Source: Christensenellaceae bacterium (GTDB lineage: Bacteria > Bacillota > Clostridia > Christensenellales > Borkfalkiaceae). From it: DNA of 11,293 nt. Both the position numbers and the translations under genes were made by a program. This document shows, piece by piece, positions 1 through 6,207 of this stretch. A model generated the notes under the pieces. It was not told the DNA's origin. It did no database searches and saw nothing but the letters and a program-made list of their open reading frames with translations. The stretch covers positions 1 to 11,293 of the forward strand of contig JAEDMA010000043.1 of assembly GCA_016295005.1 (NCBI GenBank), read 5' to 3'. Numbering within the stretch: the stretch's first letter is position 1; each line of letters starts with the position of its first letter.

Positions 1-508
1 TAAATTCTGCGCCACCGACGACGTAGATACCGACGTTAATCTTAATATGGTGGACTTAAACTGTAAAGCGGTGCTTTTTACATGCCAACTTTCATTAAAG
101 TATATGAAAGCGGGTTCGAAAATTATAAACATAGCGTCCGTCGCCGCAATGCAACCCATACCGTATATAAACGTGTACGGAGCGACAAAGGCTTTCGTTT
201 TGAGTTTTTCGCGAGCGCTTAACAGAGAAGTAAAAAAGAGAGGAATCACCGTTACCGCGGTTTGCCCTTTCTGGACGAAAACGGAATTTTTCGACAGAGC
301 GGTAAAAAAGGACGAAGAAGCAGTCGTGAAAAAGTACGTCGCCATGTATAAACCGGAACAAATCGTATCTCGCGCCTGGCGCGACGCAAAACGCGGCAAA
401 GACGTCAGTAAGTTCGGCTTTAAAGCAAGGTTTCAGTGTTTCTTATGTAAAATTTTGCCCCATAGCCTTGTAATGAGCGTGTGGATGAAACAACAAAAAT
501 TAAAATAG
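1..508 (+). CDS. Short-chain dehydrogenase/reductase (SDR), 3' part only
   Basis: The reading frame is open from the window edge (first full codon at base 2) to the TAG at 506-508, so the true start lies upstream; 168 residues are visible. It belongs to the classical SDR family of NAD(P)-dependent oxidoreductases, probably the DltE-like COG0300 branch. Visible SDR landmarks, counted from the first visible codon, are Asn20, Ser46 in IINIAS, and the YxxxK pair Tyr59/Lys63 in VYGATK, which together form the Asn-Ser-Tyr-Lys catalytic set. The N-terminal Rossmann glycine motif is missing because of the window edge. The usual Pro-Gly after the sixth strand reads CPFW here (residues 88-91), so the glycine is replaced by Phe. 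The C-terminus is basic and short. Substrate cannot be told from sequence. A hairpin terminator follows about 45 bases after the stop. The family is secure; the precise function is unknown. Confidence 0.9.
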   Translation, partial: KFCATDDVDTDVNLNMVDLNCKAVLFTCQLSLKYMKAGSKIINIASVAAMQPIPYINVYGATKAFVLSFSRALNREVKKRGITVTAVCPFWTKTEFFDRAVKKDEEAVVKKYVAMYKPEQIVSRAWRDAKRGKDVSKFGFKARFQCFLCKILPHSLVMSVWMKQQKLK

Positions 509-553
509 CCTATCCGAAGCGACGTGAACGTTACACTAAATTTTAACCAAACT

Positions 554-595
554 AAAAAAGGGGTTCGAAGTTAAACGTCTTCATACCCCTTTTTT
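554..595 (+). terminator. Intrinsic terminator of the SDR gene
   Basis: An 11-base arm (554-564, six A then GGGGT) pairs perfectly with 585-595 (ACCCC then six T). After a 2x2 mismatch the stem continues with GAAG (567-570) against CTTC (579-582), leaving an 8-base loop. The right arm ends in a T run, as expected of a Rho-independent terminator for the plus-strand SDR transcript. The A run on the left arm means it could also work on the minus strand as a back-up stop for rny read-through. Confidence 0.85.
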
Positions 596-731
596 ATCTT
601 TTTCTTTAAGAATCTTGTCCACTTTTTCCGCAATAGCATTTTAGCAACGCCTGCGCATATAACGCTCAGAATCTTTTTCTTAAAATTCTTGCGTAAAATA
701 AAATTTTGTGTTTTCTTTTAATAGTAAAATT

Positions 732-773
732 CAACAAAAATTTAACCTCCGACCTGATTAGCAGTCGGAGGTT
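732..773 (-). terminator. Intrinsic terminator of rny
   Basis: A perfect 10-base-pair stem is formed by 744-753 (AACCTCCGAC) and 764-773 (GTCGGAGGTT) around a 10-base loop. Read on the minus strand, it starts about 20 bases after the rny stop codon and is followed by TAAATTTTTGTTG, a T-rich tail. It is the natural 3' end of rny transcripts and faces the SDR terminator in a convergent arrangement. Confidence 0.85.
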
Positions 774-792
774 TTATGTTGTATTAAACAAT

Positions 793-2400
793 TTATTTTG
801 CAAATTCGGTCGCTCTGGTTTCTCTTATAACGTTAACCTTGATCTGACCGGGATATTCCATTTCTTGTTCAATCTTTTTGGCGATATCTTTCGCAAGGAA
901 CACGGTATTCGCGTCGGAAACCTGTTCGGGTTTAACGATTACGCGGACTTCTCTGCCGGCTTGAATTGCGTAGCAGTTATCGACGCCCTTGAATCCGCTT
1001 GCGATTTCTTCGAGTTTCTGCAAACGTTTGATATAATTCGTAGTCGTTTCTCTTCTTGCTCCGGGACGAGCGCCCGAGATAGCGTCTGCCGCCTGAACCA
1101 GAACCGCTTCGATGGTTTTCGGTTCGACGTCTCCGTGGTGCGCGAGAATAGCGTTGACCACGTTATTGTTTTCTCTGTATTTTTTAGCGAGATCCGCGCC
1201 GATCTGCATATGCGTGCCTTCGATTTCGAAGTCCACCGCTTTGCCTAAATCGTGCAATAATCCCGCGCGTTTCGCAAGGTTTACGTCTACGCCGAGTTCG
1301 GTAGCCATAACGCCTGCTAAATGCGACACTTCGATAGAGTGTTTCAATACGTTCTGACCGTAACTTGTACGGAATTTAAGTCTGCCGAGAAGTTTGACGA
1401 TTTCGGGGTGAAGACCGAATATTCCGCAATCGAACATAGCGGCTTCGCCTGCTTCCTTAATCTGCGCGTCAAGGTCCTTTTTGACCTTTTCGACGGTTTC
1501 TTCTATTCTGGCGGGGTGAATTCTGCCGTCCTGAATAAGTTTTTCGAGAGTAATTCTCGCGGTTTCTCTTCTTACGGGGTCAAACCCGGATACGATGACC
1601 ACTTCGGGAGTATCGTCGATAATAAGTTCGATACCGGTAGCGTTTTCAAGCGTTCTGATGTTTCTACCTTCTCTGCCGATGATACGCGCTTTCATATCGT
1701 CGCTGGGAAGGGGAACTACGGAAACGGTGATTTCCGACGCCTGATCGGTGCTACACTTCTGAATTGCGAGAGAAACGATTTCTCTTGCTTTTCTTTCGCC
1801 TTCTTCTTTGGCTTCGGCTTCGATGTTTTTAACCGTGCCTGCCGCGTCCTTTCTCGCTTCGTCGTAAATAGCGTCGATAAGTTGTTGTTTAGCCTCTTCC
1901 TTGCTCATCTGAGAGATTTTTTCGAATTCGGCAATCATTTTATCGTGCTGGTTGGAAATATCTTCCAACTTTTTATCGAGTTCCGCTTCTTTTGCTTTAA
2001 GGTTATTTTGCTGTCTGGTAGTTTCTTCGTTTCTCTTCGCTAAATTTTCTTCTTTTTTTTCGAGAGATTCTTCTTTTTGATTGAGCCTGTTTTCCGTTTT
2101 CTGGAATTCGGCGCGTTTCTCTCTCGTTTCGCGTTCGAAGTCGTTGCGAAGCTTGATTTCCTGTTCTTTAGCTTCTAAAATCGCTTCCTTTTTGATTTGT
2201 TTGCTTTCTTCTTTCGCCGCCTCGATCATTTTATCGGTTACGCGACGAATATCGCCCTGCTTTTTTTTAAATGAATTGTCTTTTAAAATCCATCCTACAA
2301 ACCAGCCGATAGCGAGCGCCGCCACAGCCACAGCAATAATTACTATGACAGCCGTCGTATCGGACATTAAGAACAGGGAGCCGTAATTTACGTTTTGCAT
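793..2400 (-). CDS. rny: Ribonuclease Y
   Basis: RNase Y is the membrane-anchored endoribonuclease that starts bulk mRNA decay in many Firmicutes. The 535-residue protein has the full family layout: a single N-terminal membrane segment (about residues 16-38), a long charged coiled coil (about 45-210), a KH RNA-binding domain with IGREGRNIR at 241-249, and an HD phosphohydrolase domain with His354, the His383-Asp384 pair in LLHDLGKA and His421-His422 as metal-ligand candidates. A conserved C-terminal region ends it. Length matches the family (about 520 residues in Bacillus). The start at 2400 is preceded by AGGAGG at 2411-2416, 10 bases away. A second Met at residue 12 gives a more typical N-terminus but has no Shine-Dalgarno sequence, so I keep the first. 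The gene lies 103 bp after recA, has its own promoter and is closed by a hairpin terminator. Confidence 0.97.
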   Translation of the reverse strand: MQNVNYGSLFLMSDTTAVIVIIAVAVAALAIGWFVGWILKDNSFKKKQGDIRRVTDKMIEAAKEESKQIKKEAILEAKEQEIKLRNDFERETREKRAEFQKTENRLNQKEESLEKKEENLAKRNEETTRQQNNLKAKEAELDKKLEDISNQHDKMIAEFEKISQMSKEEAKQQLIDAIYDEARKDAAGTVKNIEAEAKEEGERKAREIVSLAIQKCSTDQASEITVSVVPLPSDDMKARIIGREGRNIRTLENATGIELIIDDTPEVVIVSGFDPVRRETARITLEKLIQDGRIHPARIEETVEKVKKDLDAQIKEAGEAAMFDCGIFGLHPEIVKLLGRLKFRTSYGQNVLKHSIEVSHLAGVMATELGVDVNLAKRAGLLHDLGKAVDFEIEGTHMQIGADLAKKYRENNNVVNAILAHHGDVEPKTIEAVLVQAADAISGARPGARRETTTNYIKRLQKLEEIASGFKGVDNCYAIQAGREVRVIVKPEQVSDANTVFLAKDIAKKIEQEMEYPGQIKVNVIRETRATEFAK

Positions 2401-2435
2401 TTAAGTATGCCCTCCTGTTATTTATTTATCTGAAA

Positions 2436-2456
2436 TTCTTTTTTATTAAAAAAGAA
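2436..2456 (-). other. AT-only hairpin in the rny leader
   Basis: TTCTTTTTT at 2436-2444 pairs perfectly with AAAAAAGAA at 2448-2456 around a 3-base loop, in the untranslated leader between the rny promoter and its ribosome binding site. It has a single G-C pair per arm and could be chance in AT-rich DNA. If transcribed it would be a weak hairpin that could affect leader stability. It is not convincing as a recA terminator because no G+C-rich stem is present. Confidence 0.3.
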
Positions 2457-2469
2457 ATATCATACAACT

Positions 2470-2498
2470 ATATTACACCTTTTACGGCGTAAAGTCAA
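2470..2498 (-). promoter_or_regulatory. Predicted sigma-A promoter of rny
   Basis: On the minus strand a -35 box TTGACT (2493-2498) is followed by exactly 17 bases and a -10 box TAATAT (2470-2475). It sits 5 bases past the recA stop and about 70 bases before the rny start. The spacer contains the odd palindrome TTTACG-G-CGTAAA (2481-2493), which could be an operator. The -35 box is close to consensus, while the -10 box matches TATAAT at four of six positions. It suggests that rny can be transcribed apart from the upstream operon. Confidence 0.6.
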
Positions 2499-2503
2499 TT
2501 TAT

Positions 2504-3508
2504 TTAGTCCTTTTTGGAATTGTTTTGGAACGCTTCCATTATTTTAGCCCTTACTTCGTCTCTGAATTCGGGGTTATTTGCGAGATAATCGACCGCTTTA
2601 TCTCTGCCCTGCGCAAATTTTTCGCCGTTATAAGAGTACCATGCGCCGCTCTTCTGAAGGAAACCGTAGTCTACGCCGAGATCGAGTATACAACCTTCGT
2701 TGGAAATACCTTTACCGTAGATGATATCGAATTCCGCCGTTTTAAACGGGGGCGCAACCTTGTTTTTAACGATTTTGGCTTTCGTATGGTTACCGTAGGC
2801 TTCGCCGCCTTCTTTTAACGCGTCGGCTTTTCTTACGTCTATACGGACGCTTGCGTAGAATTTAAGCGCTTTCCCGCCCGCGGTGACTTCGGGGTTGCCG
2901 AACATTACGCCGACCTTTTCGCGAAGTTGGTTAATGAAAATAATGCAGGTTTTGGATTTGCTGGTGATTGCGGTAAGTTTTCTTAAAGCCTGACTCATAA
3001 GTCTTGCCTGTAAGCCTACGTGCGAATCGCCCATATCCCCTTCGATTTCCGCCTTGGGAGTAAGCGCCGCAACCGAATCGACGACGATAATATCTACCGC
3101 TTTGCTGCTGACGAGCGACGCGGTTATATCGAGAGCCTGTTCGCCGGTGTCGGGTTGAGAAACGTATAATTCGTCGAGATTAACGCCGAGATTTTTCGCG
3201 TAAACGGGGTCTAAAGCGTGTTCCGCGTCGATAAACGCCGCAACGCCGCCCGCTTTTTGCGTTTCCGCTATGGCGTGCAGAGCGACCGTGGTTTTACCGG
3301 AAGATTCGGGTCCGTAAATTTCTATAATTCTTCCTCTCGGAAGACCTCCGACGCCGATTGCTATATCCAGAGTAAGACAACCCGTAGGCAAAACTTCTAT
3401 AGTGGTATCGCCCGCGCTTTGTCCCAAACGCATAATCGCGCCTTTCCCGTATTGTTTTTCAATCTGCGCCATAACGCCGTCAAGCGCTTTCAATTTGTTT
3501 TCATCCAT
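2504..3508 (-). CDS. recA: Recombinase RecA
   Basis: RecA is the ATP-dependent strand-exchange protein that forms filaments on single-stranded DNA for homologous recombination and triggers LexA self-cleavage in the SOS response. The 334-residue protein shows Walker A GPESSGKT at 66-73, the Walker B region DIIVVDS at 139-145, and the DNA-binding loop 2 and flanking region around 193-212, including FINQLREKVG and GNPEVTAGG. It is about 20 residues shorter than E. coli RecA; the shortfall lies mainly in the acidic C-terminal tail, as is common in Firmicutes. An AGAGG at 3517-3521 lies 8 bases before the ATG and overlaps the cinA stop codon, so translation of the two genes is probably linked. I see no LexA-type box directly upstream of recA, which lies inside the operon. 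No recX follows within the window. Confidence 0.98.
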   Translation of the reverse strand: MDENKLKALDGVMAQIEKQYGKGAIMRLGQSAGDTTIEVLPTGCLTLDIAIGVGGLPRGRIIEIYGPESSGKTTVALHAIAETQKAGGVAAFIDAEHALDPVYAKNLGVNLDELYVSQPDTGEQALDITASLVSSKAVDIIVVDSVAALTPKAEIEGDMGDSHVGLQARLMSQALRKLTAITSKSKTCIIFINQLREKVGVMFGNPEVTAGGKALKFYASVRIDVRKADALKEGGEAYGNHTKAKIVKNKVAPPFKTAEFDIIYGKGISNEGCILDLGVDYGFLQKSGAWYSYNGEKFAQGRDKAVDYLANNPEFRDEVRAKIMEAFQNNSKKD

Positions 3509-3520
3509 ATATTTTTCCTC

Positions 3521-4312
3521 TTATAACGTTTTTAATTTTTTTATCGTTCGAAACAGCGCGGCGTTTTTCCCTTTTTCCGTAATTTCTTCGCGATTTCCGG
3601 AAAAAACGTATTTATAAACGTCTATGCCTTCTCTCGTTCCCACGCCGATATAACATAAGCCCACGGGCTTTAACGTATTGTCGCTGCCGGGTCCCGCGAT
3701 GCCCGTCGTCGAAACGGCGATATCGCAATAACCCGTATACAATAACCCCGCCGCCATGGCGTATGCCACTTCGGGGCTGACCGCGCCGTGGCCTTCTATA
3801 TCTTCTTTTTTTACCGACAACCTTTCTTCTTTGCTTAAATTGCTGTAACTGACGATTCCTTCGTGTAAATATTCGGAAACGCCCGGGTTTTTAATCAGTT
3901 CGGATACGACTCTGCCGCCCGTAAAAGATTCCGAAACGGAAATTTTTTTGTTTTTTAATTTTAAAAGGTCGAACACTCTTTCGGTTAAAGAGGTTTCGAA
4001 CTCTGCGTAAACGTAGTCCTTTACCAGCCCGAAAAACCTTCTTACACACTCGCTTTTAAGCGCGTTGTCCGCCGACTTATCGAAAAAAAGTTTTATCGTC
4101 GAATCGCCGTTTAAGGCGCTTACCGAATAACTCAATTTACCGTCCGAAAACTCTTCCGCTTCATTTAATCCCCTTTTAAGCAAAGCGTTTTCTCCGAAAT
4201 ACTTAAAAGTATAATCGGCGGAAAATTTTTCTGTTCCGGCGGTTTCGTCAATCGGGTTCCCGCAATTCACGCTTCCGTCGTCGGGTAAAAGACACGGCGT
4301 AAACTTAAACAT
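3521..4312 (-). CDS. cinA: CinA-family protein lacking the N-terminal MoCF-like domain (PncC-type amidohydrolase)
   Basis: The C-terminal half (about residues 105-263) is the CinA-C/PncC domain, which in characterised members deamidates nicotinamide mononucleotide in NAD salvage. Signature segments are SESFTGG (127-133, normally SESCTGG, so Cys is replaced by Phe), GHGAVS (174-179) and TGIAGP (203-208). Residues about 35-105 resemble the KH-like middle domain of full-length CinA (FKYFGE at the start, then LVKDYVYAE near the end). The N-terminal MoCF-like (COG1058) domain of about 170 residues is absent: the protein has 263 residues against about 410 for complete CinA. The start is sound, because ATG is preceded by GAGGAG four bases away (4317-4322), and pgsA ends just upstream. 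The gene sits between pgsA and recA, the usual Firmicute place for cinA. The symbol follows context; pncC would also be defensible. Activity is inferred from the family. Confidence 0.9.
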   Translation of the reverse strand: MFKFTPCLLPDDGSVNCGNPIDETAGTEKFSADYTFKYFGENALLKRGLNEAEEFSDGKLSYSVSALNGDSTIKLFFDKSADNALKSECVRRFFGLVKDYVYAEFETSLTERVFDLLKLKNKKISVSESFTGGRVVSELIKNPGVSEYLHEGIVSYSNLSKEERLSVKKEDIEGHGAVSPEVAYAMAAGLLYTGYCDIAVSTTGIAGPGSDNTLKPVGLCYIGVGTREGIDVYKYVFSGNREEITEKGKNAALFRTIKKLKTL

Positions 4313-4313
4313 A

Positions 4314-4880
4314 TCACTCCTCTTCGGAAAGAACGTTTTTATTTTTCAGAATGCATTCGAATCCCGAAATCAAAGTAGCGAGAACCGACGCCCAGAAAAT
4401 AACGAACCCGGTCACGGTTAGAATCTCGTAATCGAAAGAACCCGAACAAAGCAAAACGAAAATCGCTATATCCTGAATAAACGTTTTAACTTTCCCGAAC
4501 ATATCCGCGGCGATAACCTTGCCCTTTGCCGCCGCAAGCGAACGGAAACAGGTTATTATAAGTTCTCTTCCTAAAATAACGGCGACGCCGATACTTGCGT
4601 ACCACGGCAAAATGGGGTCGCCGTCCGAAGAAACCAGAAGAACGATAAAAGCGCTTGCAACCAAAACCTTATCCGCTATGGGGTCTAAAAACTTACCTAA
4701 ATCGGTAACGAGATTATATTTTCTCGCGATTTTACCGTCTAAAAAATCGGTAAAGGCGGCAAGAACGAAAATCCCCGCCGATATTACGTAATTATAAGGT
4801 ATTTGTCTTATAAAAAATACGGCAACGAAAGCCGGAATCAGTATTATTCTCAGTAAGGTTAGTTTTGTAGGCAAGTTCAT
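4314..4880 (-). CDS. pgsA: CDP-diacylglycerol--glycerol-3-phosphate 3-phosphatidyltransferase
   Basis: PgsA makes phosphatidylglycerol phosphate from CDP-diacylglycerol and sn-glycerol 3-phosphate, the committed step to phosphatidylglycerol and cardiolipin, in the cytoplasmic membrane. The 188-residue protein has the complete CDP-alcohol phosphotransferase motif: Asp45-x2-Asp48-Gly49-x2-Ala52-Arg53-x8-Gly62-x3-Asp66-x3-Asp70, whose four aspartates bind the metal ions. Several hydrophobic membrane segments are evident (about 7-25, 30-48, 72-84, 92-112, 133-146 and 150-172). The length is typical. The ATG overlaps the rimO stop as ATGA (4877-4880), and GGAG at 4888-4891 lies 7 bases upstream of it, so the two genes are translationally coupled. 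The position between rimO and cinA-recA is standard for the phylum. Confidence 0.95.
   Translation of the reverse strand: MNLPTKLTLLRIILIPAFVAVFFIRQIPYNYVISAGIFVLAAFTDFLDGKIARKYNLVTDLGKFLDPIADKVLVASAFIVLLVSSDGDPILPWYASIGVAVILGRELIITCFRSLAAAKGKVIAADMFGKVKTFIQDIAIFVLLCSGSFDYEILTVTGFVIFWASVLATLISGFECILKNKNVLSEEE
4317..4322 (-). promoter_or_regulatory. cinA ribosome binding site inside the pgsA 3' end
   Basis: GAGGAG encodes the last two glutamates of PgsA and lies four bases before the cinA ATG, with the pgsA TGA in between. This fixes the cinA start at 4312 and argues that cinA is translated with pgsA rather than being a 5'-truncated remnant of a longer gene. Confidence 0.75.
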
Positions 4881-6193
4881 ACCCTTTCTCCATATAAATC
4901 GTACCCGTCGGCACGAAGAATTTTAACGTTTACCGTATCGCCGGAACCGACTTCTTCTCCCGAAAAGAAATAGACTTTTCCGTCGATATCGGGAGCGTTG
5001 AAATAAGCTCTTCCGTAATAAACGAGCTGGTCGCCGTCGAAACCTTCCGCAACCACGGGGAAAGTTTTTCCGACGAGTTCTTTATAGTTTTGCTTAACGA
5101 CGGCTTTCTGAACGGAATAAAGTTTTTTAAGCCGTCTGGTTTTTTCGCCTTCTTTAATCTGCCCGTCGAGTTTGTACGCCGCCGTACCCTCTTCTCTGCT
5201 GTATTTAAAAAACCCCGCGTTGAAAAGCCTTGCTTTTTTAAGAAAATCGACTAATATCGAAACGTCTTCTTCCGTTTCCGTCGGAAAGCCTGTAATAAAG
5301 GTGGATCGAATAGCTATACCCTTGACTTCTCTCTTTAACTTTTCTATAAGGTCGAGATACGTTTTCCCCGTACCCTTTCTGTTCATAAGTTTAAGTATTC
5401 TGTCCGACGCGTGTTGTAAAGGAATATCTATGTATCTTATCATTTTAGCGTTACTTTGGAACTCTCTTATAAGTTCGTCGGTCACGCCTTCGGGATAGCA
5501 ATATAAAAGCCTTATGCCGCGGATATTTTTAAGCGCGGATAAACTTCTTATAAGGTCGGGTAAACTCGATTTTTCGGGCAAATCTTCGCCGTAACGGGTA
5601 AGGTCCTGCGCGACTAAAATGAGTTCTTTGACTTCGCCGAGATTTCTTGCTTCCTCTATAAGGTCTTCTTTCGGCACGGAACGATATTTACCCCTGATTT
5701 TGGGGATAAGGCAGTAGGTGCAGAAATTCGAACAACCGTCGGCAATTTTTAAATATGCGTAACCGTTTGTCGTAAGAACTCTTTTTTCTCCGCATTCTTC
5801 GCGCGGAATACCTACCGCGTTCACCCTTTCGCCGTTATAAATTCTGTCAATCGCCTCGTTTATAAGGGAATAATCGGAAACGCCTAAAAACGCGTCGACT
5901 TCGGGGAGTTCGTCGAATACGTCACCTATAAACTTTTGCGGCAAACACCCGGTAACGATGATTTTTTCTATCGCGCCCCGATTTTTAAGTTCGCCTGCCG
6001 ACAAAATTTCTCCTATCGACTCTTCTCTCGAACTCTTTAAAAATGCGCATGTGTTTATAATGACGATATCCGCGTCTTCGATTCGATTTACTATAGTATG
6101 CCTTTGTGAAAGAACGGAAAGCATTTTTTCCGTATCCACCCTGTTTTTGTCGCAACCGAGCGAAATAACGCCCGCTTTTTTACCGTTTACCAT
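4877..6193 (-). CDS. rimO: Ribosomal protein S12 (aspartate) methylthiotransferase RimO
   Basis: RimO is a radical-SAM enzyme with two iron-sulfur clusters that adds a methylthio group to a conserved aspartate of ribosomal protein S12. The 438-residue protein has the UPF0004 domain with cluster cysteines Cys14, Cys49 and Cys83, the radical-SAM motif Cys154-x3-Cys158-x2-Cys161 (CSNFCTYC), and a C-terminal TRAM domain (about 374-438). RimO rather than the tRNA-modifying MiaB is indicated by LYCYPEG (230-236) and by IPLQHASD (257-264) followed by LMNRKG. The length is that of RimO. The start at 6193 lies 14 bp after ftsK, with AAGG five bases upstream of the ATG. The stop overlaps the pgsA start by four bases. 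It is a middle gene of the operon. Confidence 0.96.
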   Translation of the reverse strand: MVNGKKAGVISLGCDKNRVDTEKMLSVLSQRHTIVNRIEDADIVIINTCAFLKSSREESIGEILSAGELKNRGAIEKIIVTGCLPQKFIGDVFDELPEVDAFLGVSDYSLINEAIDRIYNGERVNAVGIPREECGEKRVLTTNGYAYLKIADGCSNFCTYCLIPKIRGKYRSVPKEDLIEEARNLGEVKELILVAQDLTRYGEDLPEKSSLPDLIRSLSALKNIRGIRLLYCYPEGVTDELIREFQSNAKMIRYIDIPLQHASDRILKLMNRKGTGKTYLDLIEKLKREVKGIAIRSTFITGFPTETEEDVSILVDFLKKARLFNAGFFKYSREEGTAAYKLDGQIKEGEKTRRLKKLYSVQKAVVKQNYKELVGKTFPVVAEGFDGDQLVYYGRAYFNAPDIDGKVYFFSGEEVGSGDTVNVKILRADGYDLYGERV

Positions 6194-6207
6194 ATCTGCC
6201 TTTAAGA

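Noticed and set aside
601..625. Possible DnaA box (TTGTCCACT)
   Set aside because: It is a single site with two mismatches to TTATCCACA, with no cluster and no replication genes nearby.
571..714. Minus-strand open stretch of about 47 codons between the SDR and rny genes, basic Lys/Arg-rich product
   Set aside because: The only ATG leaves 22 codons, there is no ribosome binding site, the frame runs through the terminator hairpin at 554-595, and it lies beyond the rny terminator.
1321..2043. 240-codon open frame antisense to rny
   Set aside because: It lies fully inside the conserved RNase Y gene, has low-complexity Phe/Ser/Arg-rich content typical of a complementary-strand shadow, and has no recognisable domain.
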